NCBI GenBank assembly: GCA_016872225.1
Contig: VHAW01000079.1
Location: forward strand, 1-7,910
Direction of reading: 5' to 3'
DNA from: Sphingomonadales bacterium
GTDB lineage: Bacteria; Bacteroidota; Bacteroidia; UBA7662
DNA: 7,910 nt
Positions 1 through 6,413 of the stretch are shown piece after piece. Each line of letters starts with the position of its first letter. The stretch's first letter is position 1. Both the position numbers and the translations under genes were made by a program. The notes under the pieces were generated by a model. It did not search any database. It was not told where the DNA came from and was given only the letters and a program-made list of their open reading frames with translations.

Positions 1-136
1 GGGAAGAGAAGGTTTTATCCGCGTGCTCTTCAATTCAGAAGGCAAAAATGGGGTTCAAGAAAAGCAAGTCACCGTATTGGCCAACACTCTTCCCAACACC
101 AACGAGATCCGCATCAAGGCGAACATTATTCCATAA
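1..136 (+). CDS. DUF1573 domain protein, C-terminal end (5' truncated by window)
   Basis: The open frame runs from codon position 2 to a TAA at 134-136 and has no start in the window, so only the last 44 residues are visible. They read as the end of a DUF1573 domain: an F-N-S-E-G-K-N-G turn, then Q-x-K-x-V-T-V-L-A-N, then N-E-I-R-I-K-A-N-I-I-P at the end. DUF1573 proteins are common in Bacteroidota, are usually exported and have an immunoglobulin-like beta fold; their role is not established. The position 39 bp before yajC is a familiar Bacteroidota arrangement, which supports the assignment and suggests co-transcription with yajC and coaE. The signal peptide and domain start cannot be judged because they lie outside the window. 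Confidence 0.78.
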   Translation, partial: GREGFIRVLFNSEGKNGVQEKQVTVLANTLPNTNEIRIKANIIP

Positions 137-175
137 ATTAAAATTTTCAAAATCCAAATCCTCAAATCCTTTGTT

Positions 176-514
176 ATGAACTATTTTCCAATGATGTTAC
201 AAGCCACTACCCCTAATGTCACAGGCGGGCCTCCACCCTGGATGCAATTCTTACCGTGGGTAGCCATTTTTGTAGTGTTTTATTTCTTTATGATTCGTCC
301 CCAAAGCGTCAAGGCCAAGGAGGAAAGAAAATTCAGGGATAATCTCCAGAAAGGGGATCACGTGGTAACCATCGGGGGTTTACACGGAAAAATCACAGAA
401 ACATCCAGTGAATGGGTTATCCTTGAATCAGAATCGCAAGTACGATTCAAAGTAGAACGCTCCGCCATTTCCAAGGATACAACCTTGCACGCATATCCGC
501 CAACCAGCAAGTGA
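176..514 (+). CDS. yajC: YajC, preprotein translocase accessory subunit
   Basis: A 112-residue single-pass inner-membrane protein. YajC associates with SecDF and the SecYEG translocon and assists protein export; it is not essential in the bacteria studied. A short N-terminal segment is followed by one hydrophobic helix at about residues 24-40, ending in the family signature F-Y-F-F-M-I-R-P-Q. The cytoplasmic domain carries the conserved G-D-H-V-V-T-I-G-G-L-H-G-K-I block (about 60-73) and F-K-V-E-R-S-A-I (about 91-98). The length is normal for the family. The ATG at 176 gives the longest frame; Met6, Met7 and Met23 are possible but would shorten the region before the helix. No Shine-Dalgarno sequence precedes it, as is usual in Bacteroidota. 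Its stop overlaps the coaE start by 4 bp. Confidence 0.95.
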   Translation: MNYFPMMLQATTPNVTGGPPPWMQFLPWVAIFVVFYFFMIRPQSVKAKEERKFRDNLQKGDHVVTIGGLHGKITETSSEWVILESESQVRFKVERSAISKDTTLHAYPPTSK

Positions 515-1107
515 ACACCCGGGTCGGCCTAACCGGAAATATGGGTTCAGGCAAAACGTTGGTCGCAGGAATTTTCAGCCATTTAGGAATTCCGGTTTAC
601 AATGCTGATCAGCGGGCTCGAGAATTGATGAGCGAAAACGGTCCTCTTAAGGCCGCAATTATTCACTTATTGGGTTCTGAGGCCTATCGCGAAAATAGCT
701 CTCTTGACAAGGTTTACATCGCTGGTCAAGTGTTTAAGAACGCGGAATTACTCGAAAAACTGAATAATCTGGTTCATCCTGTGGTTGCAAAAGACTCAGA
801 ACATTGGTCTTCGCTGCAAGGTTCCCTTTACACCTTGCACGAGGCTGCTCTTTTGGTGCAAAGCGGTTCATCCATGCAGATGCTTTGCAATGTCTTGGTC
901 TCTGCTCCGGAGCCCTTGCGCATGGATCGAGTCCGTCAGCGCAACGGGTGGTCAGATTCGGAAATCTTAGATCGACTCAAATATCAATGGAGCGAAGAGC
1001 AGTTGAAGCCCCATTGCCGCTACACGATTATCAACGACGGCACCCATTCCCTCATTCAGCAGGTTATAAGTATTCATCGCTTGATCCTTCGGGATTTAGG
1101 AAAATAA
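511..1107 (+). CDS. coaE: Dephospho-CoA kinase CoaE
   Basis: A 198-residue cytoplasmic P-loop kinase that phosphorylates the 3'-hydroxyl of dephospho-CoA with ATP, the last step of coenzyme A synthesis. The Walker A motif is G9-N-M-G-S-G-K15-T16, directly after the first beta strand. The usual D-A-D element appears as N31-A-D33 and keeps the second Asp. H89-P90 and the R140-x3-R144 pair with following N-G match the family, and a W-S-E-E motif resembles Bacteroidota homologues. The start is GTG at 511, overlapping the yajC stop as GTGA; the next ATG (541) lies inside the P-loop, so GTG must be right. In the E-A-A-x-L-x-E-S-G motif usual for this group the Glu is Gln117, and the later A-D-Y motif reads C-R-Y, so this copy is somewhat divergent. 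Its last 34 bp overlap the convergent methyltransferase gene. Confidence 0.92.
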   Translation: MNTRVGLTGNMGSGKTLVAGIFSHLGIPVYNADQRARELMSENGPLKAAIIHLLGSEAYRENSSLDKVYIAGQVFKNAELLEKLNNLVHPVVAKDSEHWSSLQGSLYTLHEAALLVQSGSSMQMLCNVLVSAPEPLRMDRVRQRNGWSDSEILDRLKYQWSEEQLKPHCRYTIINDGTHSLIQQVISIHRLILRDLGK

Positions 1108-2420
1108 TTGGTTACCTTTTCTCCCATTTTATGCATCCATCCCAATCCAAAACCTTGGTAACACATAAGATTCCATCCTTCTTGCAATTCTCCCATCCGT
1201 AAGGTCTGCCCTTGAAGATACCAAGTGGCCAGCGGTTCCTCCAGGGAAATTTCATGCCACTCAAAGCCCTGAGAATCAAGTTGAGCCTGTAATTCTGATG
1301 TTCGACGGCGACCCAAGGCATGAGCCAGATCTTGGCTGGGTACACCTTCTCTCATCCATGGCGTTAATCCATCGCGTACAATTTTCGCATTTTTGGGCAT
1401 ATGTCCCTTGAGCAAGGCTGCCTTTTCTGCGGTTTGATGGGCAGAATCAATTGAAACATTCCACGGCACTAAGTCCCTAAGCCTCGCTTTCTGCAGCACG
1501 GCGCAGAAAAACCCTTCCCCTGGAATTTTCCCGGGAAGGGCCCACCAAGCAGACCCTCCCTCAGGCCAACGTTGATCGATGGTCGAGGCAAGCGTAAAAC
1601 CCCAATCTTCAGGGATCTGAATCTCCATGGGTTTCAAGATTCCTTTTTTCACCCAAGGCATAAGCAATTCGGTGTTCTCTGAAAATCCATAAGTACAAGT
1701 ACTGTAAATCAACCAGCCCCCAGGTTGAAGACTTTGGACCACCGATTCAAGAATAGATTGCTGGATTTTGCTGCAGGATTCGCATTTGACGAGAGACCAT
1801 TCCTTAATTGCCTCTTGGTTTTTGCGAAACATACCTTCCCCACTGCAAGGCATATCCACCAAAATCCCATCCCAAAGGTTGGGAACGGCACCCCAATCAG
1901 TAGCACTGGCATTTACAACGATTACTTGTGGAGAACCTGTACGGGATACCGTTTCCATCAAGGTTTGAAGCCGGTCTTGCTGAGATTCTGCGGCAACGAG
2001 CAATCCCATTGGAGGCAAATAATTCAACATAGTGAGTGTTTTGCCTCCTGGTGCCGCACAGGCATCCAGCATGAGATTCATCCTAAATCCCATCGCTCGG
2101 ATTTTTAGCAGCATATAATCAACCAAAAGCCCGGAGGCTTCTTGAATATGCCAAGCACCCACCTGATAACCAGGGCTGTGATGGATGGGCGAGGCGTCAT
2201 CTACGGTATTCCGCTTGAACCACTGCGCGGATTCACACCATGGAACCTTACCAAGATTTTCATACCCATTGATTTCATAAGGGTCCACGTTATCCAAGAC
2301 TCTCAACGTCCTAGCCGCAGGTTCCGTAGATATGAGCTGATCAATAAGGTCTTCAGCAGCAGGACCAAATTCCTTATGCAAACGATCTATGAATTCTATG
2401 GGTAGAATTCGTTTAGCCAT
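1074..2420 (-). CDS. RsmF-like rRNA cytosine-C5 methyltransferase (NOL1/NOP2/Sun family)
   Basis: A 448-residue class I SAM-dependent RNA methyltransferase expected to make 5-methylcytosine in rRNA. Visible motifs in order: G-A-W-H-I-Q-E-A-S at about 88-96; the SAM-binding loop D119-A-C-A-A-P-G-G-K127; motif IV D189-M-P-C192-S-G-E-G-M-F; and motif VI S240-T-C242-T-Y. In this family the motif VI Cys (C242) is the nucleophile and the motif IV Cys (C192) releases the product. The length and the C-terminal extension after about residue 310, with H-A-L-G-R-R-R at 367-373, resemble RsmF (YebU), which modifies C1407 of E. coli 16S rRNA, but the target base here is inferred. Motif IV has Met190 where Ala is usual. 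It is last in the gyrA-TPR operon, 20 bp after the TPR stop, and its 3' end overlaps coaE. Confidence 0.9.
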   Translation of the reverse strand: MAKRILPIEFIDRLHKEFGPAAEDLIDQLISTEPAARTLRVLDNVDPYEINGYENLGKVPWCESAQWFKRNTVDDASPIHHSPGYQVGAWHIQEASGLLVDYMLLKIRAMGFRMNLMLDACAAPGGKTLTMLNYLPPMGLLVAAESQQDRLQTLMETVSRTGSPQVIVVNASATDWGAVPNLWDGILVDMPCSGEGMFRKNQEAIKEWSLVKCESCSKIQQSILESVVQSLQPGGWLIYSTCTYGFSENTELLMPWVKKGILKPMEIQIPEDWGFTLASTIDQRWPEGGSAWWALPGKIPGEGFFCAVLQKARLRDLVPWNVSIDSAHQTAEKAALLKGHMPKNAKIVRDGLTPWMREGVPSQDLAHALGRRRTSELQAQLDSQGFEWHEISLEEPLATWYLQGQTLRMGELQEGWNLMCYQGFGLGWMHKMGEKVTNYFPKSRRIKR

Positions 2421-2424
2421 TCTT

Positions 2425-2439
2425 CCTGTGTGATACAGG
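2425..2439 (-). repeat. Small inverted repeat (5+5 bp) before the methyltransferase start
   Basis: In the 20-bp gap between the TPR stop and the methyltransferase ATG, the minus strand reads CCTGT-ATCAC-ACAGG, a perfect 5-bp stem with a 5-nt loop. The 3' arm ends in AGG and is followed by AAGA-ATG, so the only purine-rich, SD-like stretch (AGGAAG) before this start is partly inside the stem. The pairing is directly visible. A role in setting translation of the third gene is only a guess, since a stem this short can arise by chance. Confidence 0.3.
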
Positions 2440-2440
2440 T

Positions 2441-3586
2441 TTATGGTTTGGCTTCTTTAGACTTGGCTCCCTCTCTTTTCTTTTTCATTTCCAGCATTTT
2501 GTCATCCAATTTAAGACGAGCATATAATTGCTGGAGGGAAAACATGGTGTTGATATCATCGGGTTCCAATTCATGAGCTTTTTCGAGAATGGGCCTCGCT
2601 TTTTCAAAGGCAGCCTTAGCCTTTGTTTCAGCAACCTCAAATTCCTTTTGCTTTGAAAATGGTATTTTGTCTGCCTGGTTGGCGAGTTCAGCAGCAGCAT
2701 TAAAATACATGGCTCCCAAATTATAATAAGGATCGAAATAATCAGCCTTAATTTCAATGGCTTTCATGTAATCTGCCTCAGCCAGGTGGGGTTTTTTGGT
2801 GTTGTCGTAAGCTGTACCACGAGCAAAATACAAATTCGCGTTGGAAGGGTCCAGAGCTATGGCTGCAGTCAATTTATCGATGGCCATTTCTTGTTTGCCC
2901 TGAATGAGGTAAATATTGAGCTCATCAATGACCAGTCCGATATCGTTGGGATATGCGGTTCTGCCCTGCTGCAAATAGGTTAAGGCAGCCGAAGTATCTC
3001 CGGCTACTTTGGAGAGTCTGGCCAATTCCACAAAAACCCCTGGCTTGTTGTAACCGTTGGCAAGCAAGGCCTGCCAATACTCTTGGGCTTTGGTGTTATC
3101 ATTCATTTTCCCGCAGGTCAAAGCTGCATTGAACAAAACAGAGGTATCATTAGGGCTCACGCTCAAAAGCTGCTCAAAACGACGCTTGGCCTCAGGGTAA
3201 TTCTTCTTCACGTAGGCATCGACACCTTCGTTGTAAAAACCAGCTTGTATGTTAATCACTTTCTTCGTGGCATCATCCGTATGTTCGTTTTTGGTATCTA
3301 ATTCTATGCAACGGCGATACGATTCCCAGGCGATATCCAAGGCTTCAGGGAATTCGGGAGCCCATGCAGTATCCCCGTAAATCCCCAAATGCACCTCACC
3401 CCTGTAAAACCAGGCTTTGGCAGAGTTTTGAGTTTTGGGATGCATGATGGCCTCGTCAATGGACTGTTTGGCCTTATCGTATTCACCATATCGAATATAG
3501 ATAATAGCACTTTGGACCTTGTTGGGTTGGGCCATGGCCGTCAAAACCGAACAAACCATCATGAGGGTGAGAAAAATGGATTTCAT
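2441..3586 (-). CDS. Secreted tetratricopeptide-repeat protein
   Basis: A 381-residue protein with a clear Sec signal peptide: K2, a hydrophobic core at about 4-16, and an A-M-A site after residue 19 with mature Gln20. There is no lipobox Cys at the cleavage site. The rest is helical tandem repeats, about eight TPR units, for example near 115-147, 149-180, 183-215, 217-249 and 250-282, with typical G-Y and A-x-x-x-x-P patterns. A longer Ala- and Lys-rich helical segment (about 295-342, with M-Y-F-N-A-A-A-E-L) looks like a conserved feature of this Bacteroidota family. The C-terminal tail is strongly basic and acidic. TPR domains bind other proteins, but no partner or reaction can be named. 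It lies between gyrA (62 bp upstream) and an rRNA methyltransferase (20 bp downstream) on the same strand, so an operon is likely, though its envelope location does not obviously match their jobs. Confidence 0.88.
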   Translation of the reverse strand: MKSIFLTLMMVCSVLTAMAQPNKVQSAIIYIRYGEYDKAKQSIDEAIMHPKTQNSAKAWFYRGEVHLGIYGDTAWAPEFPEALDIAWESYRRCIELDTKNEHTDDATKKVINIQAGFYNEGVDAYVKKNYPEAKRRFEQLLSVSPNDTSVLFNAALTCGKMNDNTKAQEYWQALLANGYNKPGVFVELARLSKVAGDTSAALTYLQQGRTAYPNDIGLVIDELNIYLIQGKQEMAIDKLTAAIALDPSNANLYFARGTAYDNTKKPHLAEADYMKAIEIKADYFDPYYNLGAMYFNAAAELANQADKIPFSKQKEFEVAETKAKAAFEKARPILEKAHELEPDDINTMFSLQQLYARLKLDDKMLEMKKKREGAKSKEAKP

Positions 3587-3648
3587 GTGTTGAAGATTTG
3601 GGGGGATGTTGATACGTGTTGCAGATTGGCTGGGTAAGGTGTATAGAA

Positions 3649-6171
3649 TCAGGCTTCGGAATTCTCCTCGGTGGAATCTGGAGGGGTACTTTCTGAGTCT
3701 ATGGAATTAATGGCTGCCGATTCATGGGTTTCGTCTTTTTCAACACGAGCGACGGAGGCGATTTGATCCTCATCATCAAGTCGAATCAAGCGTACCCCTT
3801 GGGTCGCCCGACCCATTACCCTTAGCGAGTCCACCCCGATGCGAATAGCAACCCCACTTTTGTTGATAATCATCAAATCGTCAAGATCTTCCACAGCTTG
3901 CAAGGCGACGAGTTTACCAGTCTTTTCGGTGATGTTAAGGGTCCGAACTCCTTTGCCACCTCGGTTGGTTACGGGGTAATCATCTAATTCTGAACGCTTA
4001 CCGTATCCATTCTCGGAAACCACCAGCAAGGTGGTGGAGGGTTGCTGAACACAAACCATGCCGATAACCTCCTCGCGAGATTCTTCGCAGGTTATGCCTT
4101 TTACACCAGCTGCATTACGGCCCATGGGTCGAACCTTGGTTTCTGAAAAACGAATTGCTCGTCCAGAACTTACCGCCATGATAATTTCCGATTGCCCGTT
4201 GGTGAGCCTTGCTTCAAGCAGTTGATCCCCATCAGTGACCGTGATCGCGTTGATACCGTTGGCCCTTGGTCTGCTGTAGGCCTCTAAGGTAGTTTTCTTG
4301 ATAATCCCACTACGAGTGCAAAATAAGATGAAATTGTTCTCGAGGTATGCGGTATCATCCAAACTACGAACCGTGATGTAGGCCCTGATTTTGTCATCGG
4401 AGGGAATCTGCAGCAAATTCTGCACGGCCCTGCCTTTAGTGTTTTTAGCACCTTCGGGAATTTCGTAAACTTTGAGCCAATAACATCGCCCTCGCTCCGT
4501 AAAGAGAAGCATGTAATGGTGGGTTGAAGCCACCACCATATGTTCAATGAAATCTTCATCACGGGTGGCTCCCCCCATCGCTCCTCGACCTCCTCTGTTT
4601 TGAACACGGTATTCGGCCACGGGAGTTCTTTTGATGTATCCCAGATGCGAAACAGTAACCACAACATCCTCCTCCTCAATCATGTCTTCCATACGGAAAT
4701 CACCGGCGGCATGCACGACTTCCGATCGGCGAGCATCTCCAAATTTTTCTTTGATTTCGGTGAGCTCTTTTTTGATGATATCCATACGAAGTCCTTCATC
4801 GGCAAGGATGGCTTTGAGCCTGCTAATAAGGGCCATAATTTCCGCATATTCTTGACGGATTTTATCACGTTCCATCCCGGTTAGTCGCTGCAGGCGTAAC
4901 TCAAGTATGGCTTTGGCTTGGATTTCACTCAAACCGAATTGCGAAATCAACCCCTCTTTGGCAATATCTGGGGTTGCTGAAGCCCGAATCAATGCAATAA
5001 TTTCATCCAAATGATCGAGGGCAATGAGGTAACCCTCGAGAATATGGGCCTTCCTTTCCGCCTCGGCCAATTCATAACGTGTTCTTCGCAGAACCACTTC
5101 GTGGCGATGATCCACAAAGTGTCTGATCATGTCCAGGAGATTGAGGGCTTGGGGCCTCCCCTTGACCAAGGCAATGTTATTGACCGAAAAGGAACTCTGA
5201 AGAGCGGTGTATTTGTAGAGATGATTCAAGACAACGGAAGCCATCGCATCTTTACGAATTTCATATACGATACGCATCCCGTCACGGTCCGATTCATCAC
5301 GGATCTCAGAAATGCCTTCCAGTTTCTTTTCGTTGACCAAATCCCCGGTCTTCTGCAACATATCCGCTTTGTTGACCAAGTACGGAATTTCAGTGACGAT
5401 AATGCGCTCACGCCCGTTGTTCAAAACTTCAATGGAGACCTTGGCCCGAATCACTACCCGCCCTCTTCCGGTAAGCAAGGCTTCCCGAATCCCTTCGTAA
5501 CCATAAAGGATCCCCCCGGTTGGGAAGTCAGGGGCTTTGATATATTGCAACAACTCTTCGCAACGGATATCCCTACGATCGATATAGGCATGAATGCCGT
5601 CAATAATTTCGGACAAATTGTGCGGCGCCATGTTTGTGGCCATGCCTACGGCAATGCCTGCACTTCCGTTCATAAGCAAGTTGGGAAACTTGCAAGGCAT
5701 GACCGTGGGCTCCTCCAAGGAGTCATCAAAATTCAGCTGAAAATCGACCGTTTCTTTCTCAATATCCGCCAACATTTCCTCGGCGAGCCTGGTCAGTCGG
5801 GCCTCGGTATAACGCATAGCCGCCGGGCTATCCCCGTCCACCGAGCCAAAATTACCTTGTCCATCGACCAAGGGATAACGCATTGACCAGGGTTGAGCCA
5901 TACGGACCATGGTGTCATAAACCGACGAATCACCGTGCGGATGGTATTTACCCAAAACTTCCCCCACAATACGAGCCGATTTCTTATAAGGCTTGTTGTA
6001 GGACAGGCCAAGTTCGTTCATCCCGAAGAGAACACGACGATGCACAGGCTTCAGGCCATCGCGCACATCCGGGAGGGCTCTGGAAACAATTACCGACATC
6101 GAATAATCGATGTAAGCGGACTTCATTTCCTCTTCAATGAGTATGGGTATAATTTTCGACGTATCGGACAT
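3649..6171 (-). CDS. gyrA: DNA gyrase subunit A
   Basis: An 840-residue subunit of the A2B2 type II topoisomerase that introduces negative supercoils using ATP hydrolysed by GyrB. The breakage-reunion domain fills roughly residues 30-480, with the catalytic R120-Y121 pair in A-A-M-R-Y-T-E and Ile173 in G-S-A-G-I-A-V-G (E. coli Ile174). The quinolone-determining region reads H-P-H-G-D-S82-S-V-Y-D86; Ser82 and Asp86 correspond to E. coli Ser83 and Asp87 and are in the sensitive state. The C-terminal beta-pinwheel follows, with a GyrA box Q524-N-R-G-G-R-G530, which marks it as GyrA rather than ParC. The end is an acidic, Ser-rich tail (about 810-840). It starts with ATG at 6171 without an SD sequence and leads the probable gyrA-TPR-methyltransferase operon, divergent from exbB. 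Confidence 0.98.
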   Translation of the reverse strand: MSDTSKIIPILIEEEMKSAYIDYSMSVIVSRALPDVRDGLKPVHRRVLFGMNELGLSYNKPYKKSARIVGEVLGKYHPHGDSSVYDTMVRMAQPWSMRYPLVDGQGNFGSVDGDSPAAMRYTEARLTRLAEEMLADIEKETVDFQLNFDDSLEEPTVMPCKFPNLLMNGSAGIAVGMATNMAPHNLSEIIDGIHAYIDRRDIRCEELLQYIKAPDFPTGGILYGYEGIREALLTGRGRVVIRAKVSIEVLNNGRERIIVTEIPYLVNKADMLQKTGDLVNEKKLEGISEIRDESDRDGMRIVYEIRKDAMASVVLNHLYKYTALQSSFSVNNIALVKGRPQALNLLDMIRHFVDHRHEVVLRRTRYELAEAERKAHILEGYLIALDHLDEIIALIRASATPDIAKEGLISQFGLSEIQAKAILELRLQRLTGMERDKIRQEYAEIMALISRLKAILADEGLRMDIIKKELTEIKEKFGDARRSEVVHAAGDFRMEDMIEEEDVVVTVSHLGYIKRTPVAEYRVQNRGGRGAMGGATRDEDFIEHMVVASTHHYMLLFTERGRCYWLKVYEIPEGAKNTKGRAVQNLLQIPSDDKIRAYITVRSLDDTAYLENNFILFCTRSGIIKKTTLEAYSRPRANGINAITVTDGDQLLEARLTNGQSEIIMAVSSGRAIRFSETKVRPMGRNAAGVKGITCEESREEVIGMVCVQQPSTTLLVVSENGYGKRSELDDYPVTNRGGKGVRTLNITEKTGKLVALQAVEDLDDLMIINKSGVAIRIGVDSLRVMGRATQGVRLIRLDDEDQIASVARVEKDETHESAAINSIDSESTPPDSTEENSEA

Positions 6172-6195
6172 GGGTGTAATCAGGCTTTACCGCTA

Positions 6196-6228
6196 CAAAA
6201 TACATCATAATGACCATATTTTAGGCAA
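6196..6228 (-). promoter_or_regulatory. Candidate gyrA promoter (Bacteroidota type)
   Basis: On the minus strand a TTG (6228-6226) is followed by 23 nt and then TATTTTG (6202-6196). This resembles the flavobacterial pattern TTG - 17 to 23 nt - TAnnTTTG recognised by the primary sigma factor, except that the -7 element is one base short. Transcription would begin near 6190 and give a leader of roughly 20 nt before the gyrA ATG, which fits the SD-less start. It is a motif match only. Confidence 0.3.
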
Positions 6229-6246
6229 TTTTGACCCTTAAAATAT
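6216..6246. repeat. Inverted repeat ATATTTTA-N15-TAAAATAT (possible operator)
   Basis: Two perfect 8-bp arms at 6216-6223 and 6239-6246 are separated by 15 bp. The arm centres are 23 bp apart, about two helical turns. One arm lies inside the spacer of the candidate gyrA promoter and the other just upstream of it. The spacing would suit a dimeric DNA-binding protein. The arms are purely A/T in an AT-rich region, so chance is a real alternative, and they would make only a weak RNA hairpin. Confidence 0.3.
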
Positions 6247-6379
6247 CCTTCTTTTTTGCCCTTAATTTGCCCATAAAAAGAATTTTTCAACACGGCCAAA
6301 ATTCAGTTTCTTAACCGCAAACTTTTTTAACCTAATTTGGCGTTGTAATCTTGAGTTCCTTCCCAAAAATTCACTCAGT

Positions 6380-6388
6380 CCCCCCCCC
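6380..6388 (+). repeat. Homopolymer run of nine C
   Basis: Nine consecutive C lie 21 bp before the exbB start, in an otherwise AT-rich leader. Runs this long are prone to slippage during replication and to miscounting by sequencers. Because the run is upstream of all coding frames here, a length change would alter leader spacing or structure, not reading frame. Confidence 0.6.
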
Positions 6389-6389
6389 A

Positions 6390-6413
6390 ATGTCCTCTAA
6401 ACAAAAAGAATGA
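6390..6413 (+). CDS. Possible 7-codon upstream ORF coupled to exbB
   Basis: An ATG directly after the C run opens a tiny frame encoding M-S-S-K-Q-K-E with a TGA at 6411-6413. The stop shares two bases with the exbB ATG (ATGA), the same junction type used at exbB/exbD and exbD/tonB. If translated, it could deliver ribosomes to exbB by coupling. There is no independent evidence that it is translated, and a frame this short arises easily by chance. Confidence 0.2.
   Translation: MSSKQKE

Larger units (their letters stand above)
6172..6409. other. Divergent gyrA/exbB intergenic region, 238 bp
   Basis: AT-rich non-coding DNA between two outward-facing operons, so it should hold both promoters. 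No protein of normal length fits. Besides the separately listed sites, TGACC occurs at 6211-6215 and 6232-6236 (21 bp apart), and TAATTTG occurs at 6263-6269 and 6333-6339. On the + strand, TAATCTTG at 6346-6353 matches the Bacteroidota -7 element TAnnTTTG at all fixed positions but one and could serve exbB with a leader of about 50 nt. I see no TTG at the normal distance upstream of it, so the exbB promoter is not settled. Confidence 0.7.

Noticed and set aside
137..175. AT-rich gap with AAAATTTT before yajC as a possible promoter or terminator
   Set aside because: The palindrome is short, there is no U-tract hairpin, and no TAnnTTTG element; a 39-bp gap fits read-through from the DUF1573 gene.
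804..1202. 132-codon + strand frame crossing the coaE/methyltransferase junction
   Set aside because: It overlaps coaE in another frame and the methyltransferase on the other strand, both confidently identified by motifs.
1725..2108. 127-codon open frame on the + strand, opposite the methyltransferase
   Set aside because: Antisense to the SAM-binding core; its composition is that of a reverse-complement shadow, with no family features.
3587..3648. 62-bp gyrA-TPR gap as a terminator or promoter
   Set aside because: No stable hairpin followed by T residues and no Bacteroidota promoter motif on the minus strand; only a run of six C and scattered CAACA repeats.
5011..5886. 291-codon open frame on the + strand, opposite gyrA
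   Set aside because: It is wholly antisense to a highly conserved part of gyrA, shows no recognisable domain or start context, and long shadow frames are common opposite conserved genes.
3649..6171. Possible intein, insertion or quinolone-resistance allele in gyrA
   Set aside because: Length and domain order are normal, and Ser82 and Asp86 are the sensitive-type residues.
6262..6269. TTAATTTG as an exbB promoter -7 element
   Set aside because: The highly conserved A of TAnnTTTG is missing and the nearest upstream TTG is 28 nt away, too far.
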